From: Hyphomonadaceae bacterium
Lineage (GTDB): Bacteria; Pseudomonadota; Alphaproteobacteria; Caulobacterales; Aquidulcibacteraceae
DNA length: 64,000 nt
Direction of reading: 5' to 3'
NCBI GenBank assembly: GCA_016791425.1
Contig: JAEUMQ010000016.1
Span: forward strand, 310,001 to 374,000
In this document: one piece after another, positions 59,563 through 64,000 of the stretch
Position numbering within the stretch: position 1 is the first letter of the stretch
Layout of the letters: each line of letters begins with the position of its first letter
Program-made: the position numbers and the translations under genes
The notes under the pieces: generated by a model
The model's input: only the letters and a program-made list of their open reading frames with translations
Told to the model about the DNA's origin: nothing
Database searches by the model: none

Positions 59563-60131
59563 CGCCCCGCCGCGCCGAGCGCGCGCACGCGCGCGATCCG
59601 CCTGCGCTGCATTTCCGGAGCCCCCTCGATCATGCCGAGAAGGCTCGCCCGCACGGGCCGCACCCCCGCAAATCCGAGCACGCTCGCTTCCAGGCTCTTC
59701 ACGCCGTGCGCCCCGAACATCAGCCGATAGGCCAGCGCCGGCATTCCCATCGTCACGATCAGCCGCGCCGACTTGCCCTTGAGGCCCGGCCTCCAACCTC
59801 TCGGCCCGATATCCGCCACGAATCCGCCGCGCGCGATCTGCTCCAGGAACGCGCGCACATAGGCCGGCGCCGATCCGAGCCACAGCGGAAACACGAAGAC
59901 CAGATGGTCCGCCCACATGACATCCTCGCGCGCCTTCACGATGTCCGGCTCGTTCGGCGCCGCAGCGAACGCGGCCGCCGAACGCAGCACCGGGAACGAT
60001 GCTTCCGCGAGCCGGATGAGGCGCGTCTGCCGCCCGCCTTCGCGTGCGCCCTCGACATACGCGTCGGCGAGCGCGTGGCACAGGGCCGGTCCGCGATCGG
60101 GATGCCCGTCGATAACCAGAACCTTGTGCAT
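59559..60131 (-). CDS. NAD(P)H-dependent flavin oxidoreductase (quinone reductase, KefF/MdaB-like)
   Basis: 190 residues. Flavodoxin-like fold: KVLVIDGHPDRGPALCHALADAYVEGAREGG (phosphate loop for FMN/FAD), VFVFPLWLGSAPAYVRAFLEQI and LIVTMGMPA. The family reduces quinones or other electrophiles by two electrons, or regulates Kef potassium channels. The substrate is unknown. It converges on the fixT-like gene, overlapping the end of its restored frame by 4 bp, and is divergent from the universal stress protein gene. Confidence 0.85.
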   Translation of the reverse strand: MHKVLVIDGHPDRGPALCHALADAYVEGAREGGRQTRLIRLAEASFPVLRSAAAFAAAPNEPDIVKAREDVMWADHLVFVFPLWLGSAPAYVRAFLEQIARGGFVADIGPRGWRPGLKGKSARLIVTMGMPALAYRLMFGAHGVKSLEASVLGFAGVRPVRASLLGMIEGAPEMQRRRIARVRALGAAGR

Positions 60132-60184
60132 CGAAACTCCTGCCCCGCGGAAGCGTTAGTCTGGCGATGAGCCGCATCGAGCAC

Positions 60185-60198
60185 TTGAGCTTGATCAA
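60185..60198. promoter_or_regulatory. FixK/FNR-type box upstream of the universal stress gene
   Basis: TTGAG-CTTG-ATCAA, nine of ten matches to TTGAT-N4-ATCAA, ends 46 bp before the USP start. Universal stress genes are frequent FNR/FixK targets. It also lies 53 bp from the divergent oxidoreductase. Confidence 0.65.
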
Positions 60199-60244
60199 GG
60201 CGGGCGCCCGCGCTTCCGACTTCCCTGGCCAAGGAGAGAGACCC

Positions 60245-61066
60245 ATGCCGCCCAAAGACCTTCTCGCCATTGTCCCGGACGCAAGTGCGGAGAACGTGTT
60301 CGCCGCCGCCCAGGCGCTGTCCGACCGCTGGCGCGCGCACGCCGCCATCCTTCAGCTCACCGAATTCCCGACCCTCGCGGGCGGCGAAGCCGCCTTCACC
60401 GCCGAGCTTTGGGCCGACGTCGTCGCGAAGATGCGCCAGACCGCCGCCGCCGAGCATGAGAAGATCCTCCGCCGGCTCGATCTGTTCGAGCGCACCGGCG
60501 AGGCGCGCAGCGCCGAGATTCCCGCCGGCGCCGCCGAACGCGTCGCGGCCTTCCACGCTCTCCACGCCGACCTCACGATCGTCGCGCGGCCGGTGCGCGA
60601 GATCGACATCGCCGCGCTCGAAGGCGCGCTCTTCAAGTCGGGCCGGCCGATCCTCGTCATCCCGCCCGACTGGCGCGGCGGCCCGATCGGCAAGCGCATC
60701 CTCGTCGCCTGGACGCCGAAGCGCGAAGCCGCCCGTGCGCTCGCCGACGCGCAGATCTTCCTCAGCGAGGCCGAGCACGTCAGCGTCGTCACCGTGGACG
60801 CCGCGCCCGTGATCGATGATGCGGCGCTGCCCGGCGTCGCCATCGCCACCCACCTGGCGCGCCACGAGCTCGACGTGGAGCTGCGCCAGATCGACGGGGC
60901 CGGTCGCCCGGCGGAGGTCGCGATCCTTGCCGAAGCGCGCGCCATGGACGCCGATCTCATCGTGATGGGCGGCTATGGCCATTCCCGCCTGCGCGAATTC
61001 ATTCTCGGCGGCGCGACGCGCGGCATGCTGGAGACGTCGCCCATTCCGGTCCTGATGTCGCACTGA
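60245..61066 (+). CDS. universal stress protein family (two USP domains)
   Basis: 273 residues from ATG 60245 with AAGGAGAG upstream. The first domain is degenerate (DLLAIVPDASAENVFAAAQALS... DLTIVARPV). The second keeps the ATP-binding USP motif near its end: ADLIVMGGYGHSRLREFILGGATRGMLETSPIPVLM (G-x2-G-x9-G-S/T-like). It also has KRILVAWTPKREAARALADAQIFL. Tandem USPs respond to starvation, oxidative or low-oxygen stress by unknown means. A FixK-type box upstream suggests low-oxygen induction. Its TGA overlaps the ATG of the next gene. Confidence 0.88.
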   Translation: MPPKDLLAIVPDASAENVFAAAQALSDRWRAHAAILQLTEFPTLAGGEAAFTAELWADVVAKMRQTAAAEHEKILRRLDLFERTGEARSAEIPAGAAERVAAFHALHADLTIVARPVREIDIAALEGALFKSGRPILVIPPDWRGGPIGKRILVAWTPKREAARALADAQIFLSEAEHVSVVTVDAAPVIDDAALPGVAIATHLARHELDVELRQIDGAGRPAEVAILAEARAMDADLIVMGGYGHSRLREFILGGATRGMLETSPIPVLMSH

Positions 61067-61455
61067 TGCGCGTCGCGGCCGCTGCAGCGATCTATTTCGC
61101 GCTCGTGTTCGCCGCGGGGCTGCTCCTGGGCCCGATCCGCGTGCTCTGGCTCGAGCCGCGCATGGGCGAAACCCTCGCAACTGCGTGCGAAGCGCCCTTT
61201 CTGGTGTTGGCGATGGTCTTTGCCGCCGAGCGCGCGCGGCGCTGGACGCGCGTCGCCGGACCCTGGCCGAAATTCCTCGCGATCGGATTGCTGGCGCTGG
61301 TGCTTCAGCAGGCTGCGGACTTCGCGCTTGGCGTCGCGCTGCGCGGCGCCACGCTGCAAACTACGCTCGCCCACTTCACCACGCCGCCGGGATGGATCTA
61401 CGCCGCCGCGCTCATCCTCTTCGCGCTCATGCCGCTCCTGCGGCGCCCCAGCTAG
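61066..61455 (+). CDS. hypothetical four-helix membrane protein
   Basis: 129 residues, start overlapping the USP stop by one base (TGATG). Four hydrophobic segments (residues ~3-22, ~37-55, ~70-90, ~107-125) with short loops and few charges. I recognise no family; its small size suits an accessory membrane protein. Being coupled to the USP, it should share the putative FixK control. Its TAG overlaps the ligB stop from the other strand (4 bp). Confidence 0.6.
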   Translation: MRVAAAAAIYFALVFAAGLLLGPIRVLWLEPRMGETLATACEAPFLVLAMVFAAERARRWTRVAGPWPKFLAIGLLALVLQQAADFALGVALRGATLQTTLAHFTTPPGWIYAAALILFALMPLLRRPS

Positions 61456-62291
61456 GCCGCGTTCTCCAGCACCAGCATGCCCGCCCCGGTGTTCGAGATC
61501 GGGATGTGGTAATTCGAGTGCACTTTGCGCACCCTGCCCGTCAGCGCGCCGCGCATCGCCAGCCACAGGATGAACTCTGCGCCCTGCGCGCCCGCCTCGC
61601 GCACCAGATCAAGGCTCGACATCTTCGCCAACGTCTCCGGCTCGTCCACGATCTTGTCGAGACACATGAGATCGAACGCCTTGTTGATGAACCCGGCGCG
61701 CGTGCCGTCGAGCTGGTGCGACATGCCCCCCGTGCCGACAACCACCACCTTGAGGTCTTCCGGATAGCTCTCGATCGCGCGCCCGATCGCGCGCCCCAGC
61801 TTGAAGCAGCGCATCGGCGACGGCATCGGATGCTGCACGGTGTTGATGCACACCGGCACGGTCGGGATCGCCGTCGGATCCTGCGGCCAGAAAAGCTGCA
61901 TCGGCACCGCGAACCCGTGATCCACCAGCATGTCCTGGCAATGGCAGATGTCGAATTCCTCCGCCACCAGGCTCTCGATGATGTGCCAGGAGAGCTTCGC
62001 ATCGCCCTTGAACGGCGGCAGCTTGGGAATGCCCCAGCCTTCGTCCTCGTTGCGGTACTGGTCCGCCGCGCCGATCGCGAAGGTCGGCATCTTGTCCAGG
62101 AAGAAATTGAGCCCGTGATCATTGTAGATCACGATCGCCGCGTCCGGCTTCACCGCGTCGAGCCAGTTGCGCGCCTTCGGATAGGCGTCGAAGAACGGCT
62201 TCCAGTACGGGTCCTCGAACAATTTCTTGGCGATCGCCCCGCCGATGGCCGGGATGTGCGACGTCGTCAATCCGCCGACGATGCGGGCCAT
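61452..62291 (-). CDS. ligB: protocatechuate 4,5-dioxygenase, beta (catalytic) subunit
   Basis: 279 residues from ATG 62291. Class III extradiol dioxygenase: Fe(II) ligands correspond to His12 (TSHIPAIG), His59 (IYNDHGLNFF) and Glu239 (GAEFILWLAM), and the catalytic base to His192 (GTGGMSHQLDG), close to the numbering of Sphingobium LigB (12, 61, 242, 195). It opens the ring of protocatechuate, or a related catechol acid, between carbons 4 and 5 using O2. The small subunit gene lies 2 bp upstream. The dehydrogenase and hydrolase of the meta-cleavage pathway (LigC, LigI) are not identified here. Confidence 0.92.
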   Translation of the reverse strand: MARIVGGLTTSHIPAIGGAIAKKLFEDPYWKPFFDAYPKARNWLDAVKPDAAIVIYNDHGLNFFLDKMPTFAIGAADQYRNEDEGWGIPKLPPFKGDAKLSWHIIESLVAEEFDICHCQDMLVDHGFAVPMQLFWPQDPTAIPTVPVCINTVQHPMPSPMRCFKLGRAIGRAIESYPEDLKVVVVGTGGMSHQLDGTRAGFINKAFDLMCLDKIVDEPETLAKMSSLDLVREAGAQGAEFILWLAMRGALTGRVRKVHSNYHIPISNTGAGMLVLENAA

Positions 62292-62293
62292 GC

Positions 62294-62659
62294 TCAATCT
62301 CCCTGGCTGCGCAGCATCTGGCGGAAGGCCTCGACGCTCATCCCGGTCTGCTGCGCGCCGATGTCCTGCACGGTGAGACCGAAAATCCCCGCGAACTTTG
62401 CGAGGTAATAGATGTTTCCCCCGGCCGCGATGAGATCGAGCACCTTGCGCGCCCGCACCGCCGCCTTCTGCTCTTCATCGAGGCCGTACCTCTCCATGTA
62501 GGCCTCCTCGTCCTTGAGGAAGTCCTTCCGGTTTTCCGCCTGGTTGAACGAAAAGCACATCCGATTGAGCGCATAGCCGCGCATGGCCTGCGTCCCGTCG
62601 AAGATCGTGGTGCCGGGTATCCTGTGAACCTCGAGCATGAGCGACTCCTGAACCGCCAT
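62294..62659 (-). CDS. ligA: protocatechuate 4,5-dioxygenase, alpha subunit
   Basis: 121 residues from ATG 62659. All-helical small subunit that caps the LigB active site: GTTIFDGTQAMRGYALNRMCFSFNQAENRKDFLKDEEAYMERYGL, then DLIAAGGNIYYLAKFAGIFGLTVQDIGAQQTGMS, both close to the LigA family. It has no metal ligands and is needed for substrate binding in the alpha2beta2 enzyme. ligB follows after a 2-bp gap. An FNR-like half-conserved box lies 26 bp upstream. Confidence 0.9.
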   Translation of the reverse strand: MAVQESLMLEVHRIPGTTIFDGTQAMRGYALNRMCFSFNQAENRKDFLKDEEAYMERYGLDEEQKAAVRARKVLDLIAAGGNIYYLAKFAGIFGLTVQDIGAQQTGMSVEAFRQMLRSQGD

Positions 62660-62684
62660 CAGACCGCGCCGCCCGACGCGGCGA

Positions 62685-62698
62685 CTGATCGAGATCAA
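62685..62698. promoter_or_regulatory. weak FixK/FNR-like box near ligA
   Basis: On the ligA strand it reads TTGAT-CTCG-ATCAG, nine of ten matches to the consensus, ending 26 bp before the ligA start. The position suits repression of an oxygen-requiring enzyme, but a single chance match cannot be excluded. Confidence 0.35.
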
Positions 62699-62784
62699 TT
62701 CCCGGCCGCGACGCACCGCCGCGGGCGCCGTTTGCCGATTTGTCTGACTTATGCCAGTGAGAGCCCCGATCCGAAGGCGGCCCG

Positions 62785-63771
62785 ATGCCCACACGACTGC
62801 TCCAGCTCACATCACGCGACGGCGAACGCCAGGTCGCGGTCATGGACGATGACGGCGCCGCGCGCCTCGTCGAAGGCTTCACCGCCGTCTATCCGTTGGC
62901 TCTCCATGCGATCGCGAAAGGCCGCGCGCTGCGCGAAACCATCGCCCCCGGCGACCCGATCGATATCCGCGCCGCCCTGGCCGAGGGCCGCGTCCTCGCC
63001 CCCATCGATCATCCGGATCCCGCGCATCTGCTCGTCACCGGCACCGGCCTCACCCACCTCGGTTCCGCCGAAGGCCGCGACAAGATGCACCGCGATCTCG
63101 CCGACGCCGCCGCGCTCACCGATTCCATGAAGATGTTCCGCCTCGGCCTCGATGGCGGCAAGCCGGCGCCCGGTGCGATCGGCGCGCAGCCCGAATGGTT
63201 CTACAAGGGCGACGGCGACAGCGTGACCGCGCCCGGCGCCGCCCTTCAATCCCCCGCCTTCGCGCTCGACGGCGGCGAGGAGCCGGAGCTCGTCGGCATC
63301 TACCTCATCGGCCCCGATGGTGCGCCCTGGCGCCTCGGCTTCGCGCTCGGCAATGAATTCTCCGACCACGTCACCGAGCGGCAGAACTACCTCTATCTCG
63401 CGCACTCGAAGCTCCGCCGCTGCGCCTTCGGGCCCGAGCTCCTGCTCGACGCGCCGCCCGCCGATATCCGCGGAACCTCACGCATCCGCCGCGGCGCCGA
63501 AGTGATCTGGGAGAAGCCTTTCCTCTCCGGCGAGGACAATATGTGCCACTCCATCGCCAATCTCGAGCATCACCATTTCAAGTACGCGCAATTCCGCCGC
63601 CCGGGCGACGCGCACGTGCACTTCTTCGGCACGGCCACGCTCTCCTTCAGCGACGATGTGCGCACGAAGCCCGGCGACGTGTTCGAGATCGAAGCAGCGC
63701 CCTTCCTCTTGCCGCTCTCCAACGCGCTGCAAGAGGCGCCCCCGCAGGCCGTGACGGTCCGGAGCCTCTGA
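62785..63771 (+). CDS. AraD1 family protein (FAH superfamily, sugar-acid dehydratase-like)
   Basis: 328 residues. The FAH-like C-terminal half carries GIYLIGPDGAPWRLGFALGNEFSDHVTERQNYLYLAHSKLRRCAFGPELL and NLEHHHFKYAQFRRPGDAHVHFFGTATLSFSD, features of the AraD1/GguC group. AraD1-type enzymes are linked to non-phosphorylative L-arabinose/galactose breakdown, probably as 2-keto-3-deoxy-L-arabonate dehydratases. The start of a sugar 1-dehydrogenase gene overlaps its stop by one base, which supports this pathway. It is divergent from ligA. Confidence 0.82.
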   Translation: MPTRLLQLTSRDGERQVAVMDDDGAARLVEGFTAVYPLALHAIAKGRALRETIAPGDPIDIRAALAEGRVLAPIDHPDPAHLLVTGTGLTHLGSAEGRDKMHRDLADAAALTDSMKMFRLGLDGGKPAPGAIGAQPEWFYKGDGDSVTAPGAALQSPAFALDGGEEPELVGIYLIGPDGAPWRLGFALGNEFSDHVTERQNYLYLAHSKLRRCAFGPELLLDAPPADIRGTSRIRRGAEVIWEKPFLSGEDNMCHSIANLEHHHFKYAQFRRPGDAHVHFFGTATLSFSDDVRTKPGDVFEIEAAPFLLPLSNALQEAPPQAVTVRSL

Positions 63772-64000
63772 TGGCGCTGAAGCTCGGTCTGGTCGGCGTC
63801 GGCGTCATCGCGAAGGCCCAGCACCTGCCGGTGCTCGCAGTGAGCGAGGACTTCGACCTCGTCGCCATCGCCAGCCGCAACGCGACCGTCGAAGGCGTGC
63901 GCTCCTATGCCACTCTCGCCGAAATGCTTGCAGGCTCGCCCGAGATCGAAGCCGTCTCGCTCTGCACCCCGCCTGCCGCGCGCACGCCAGATGCGCGCCG
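63771..64000 (+). CDS. Gfo/Idh/MocA-type sugar dehydrogenase, N-terminal part (3' end outside window)
   Basis: The first ~76 residues only. The Rossmann nucleotide motif is seen as LKLGLVGVGVIAKAQHLPVL, followed by IASRNATVEGVRSYATLAEML and EAVSLCTPPAAR. The ASRN...G...SYATL and CTPP pattern matches the galactose/L-arabinose 1-dehydrogenase branch of the Gfo/Idh/MocA family. It would oxidise the sugar to its lactone, upstream of the AraD1-family step. LigC, a Gfo/Idh-family enzyme of protocatechuate breakdown, is an alternative given nearby ligAB, but the sequence fits the sugar branch better. Confidence 0.75.
   Translation, partial: MALKLGLVGVGVIAKAQHLPVLAVSEDFDLVAIASRNATVEGVRSYATLAEMLAGSPEIEAVSLCTPPAARTPDAR

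Noticed and set aside
63771-64000. Partial Gfo/Idh gene as ligC of protocatechuate degradation
   Set aside because: N-terminal motifs fit the galactose/arabinose dehydrogenase branch, and the gene overlaps the AraD1-family stop rather than being linked to ligAB on the other strand.

Overview
The window is 64 kb of GC-rich, densely packed bacterial chromosome. Gene content points to an alphaproteobacterium, most likely of the Caulobacterales/Hyphomonadaceae type: a class I (archaeal-type) lysyl-tRNA synthetase, a methionine synthase split into two genes, a FixL/FixJ/FixK oxygen-sensing cassette, many TonB-dependent receptors, and intergenic palindromes of the CCCCGGACTTGATCCGGGG kind. The lineage call is inference. 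I see no rRNA, tRNA, CRISPR array, transposase or prophage. About 64 protein genes are supported; the first and last are cut by the window edges.

Layout. 1-5.5 kb: end of a 2OG-Fe(II) oxygenase, a MarR/GNAT pair, an acyltransferase, RcnB-like and molybdopterin-fold envelope proteins, an AraC regulator and a 44-residue cysteine-rich peptide. 5.5-13.7 kb: a TetR regulator divergent from a TonB receptor and MFS transporter, an SDR dehydrogenase, a voltage-gated cation channel with an acidic pore, and two tandem CHAP-domain proteins. 13.8-19.7 kb: a methionine/folate operon read leftward (ArsR-methyltransferase regulator, metF, metH N-terminal gene, metH C-terminal gene). 19.8-24.4 kb: mlaA, mlaC, pyrD, DUF952, an S24-type repressor and an NTF2-like protein. 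24.4-27 kb: a TonB receptor and nikR facing each other across a perfect NikR box, i.e. a nickel-uptake module. 27-32.5 kb: lysS, a SixA-like phosphatase, a processive GT2 and an MprF-like enzyme.

32.5-38.6 kb: a tightly coupled histidine-utilisation operon (hutI, a GFA-family gene, hutU, hutH, threonine aldolase) divergent from a TetR gene. 39.2-47.1 kb: an exopolysaccharide locus (GT2, a two-glycosyltransferase fusion, Wzc-type tyrosine autokinase, O-antigen-ligase/polymerase, ExoY-type initiating transferase). 47.2-50.2 kb: a LapG-type cysteine peptidase, an Hsp70-like ATPase and a small membrane protein. 50.2-56.1 kb: an FAH-family enzyme, a 2OG oxygenase, a sugar C-methyltransferase, glucose-1-phosphate cytidylyltransferase and an SDR. 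56.2-61.5 kb: fixK, fixL, fixJ, an apparently frameshifted fixT-like receiver, a quinone reductase and a universal stress protein, with two FixK/FNR-type boxes. 61.5-64 kb: ligB and ligA (protocatechuate 4,5-dioxygenase), and an AraD1-family enzyme with the start of a sugar dehydrogenase.

Most notable: the nickel module, the FixLJK circuit with its broken feedback gene, the channel pore sequence, the met-operon operator that overlaps its own start codon, the hut operon with two extra enzymes, and the Hsp70-like gene pair next to the polysaccharide genes.
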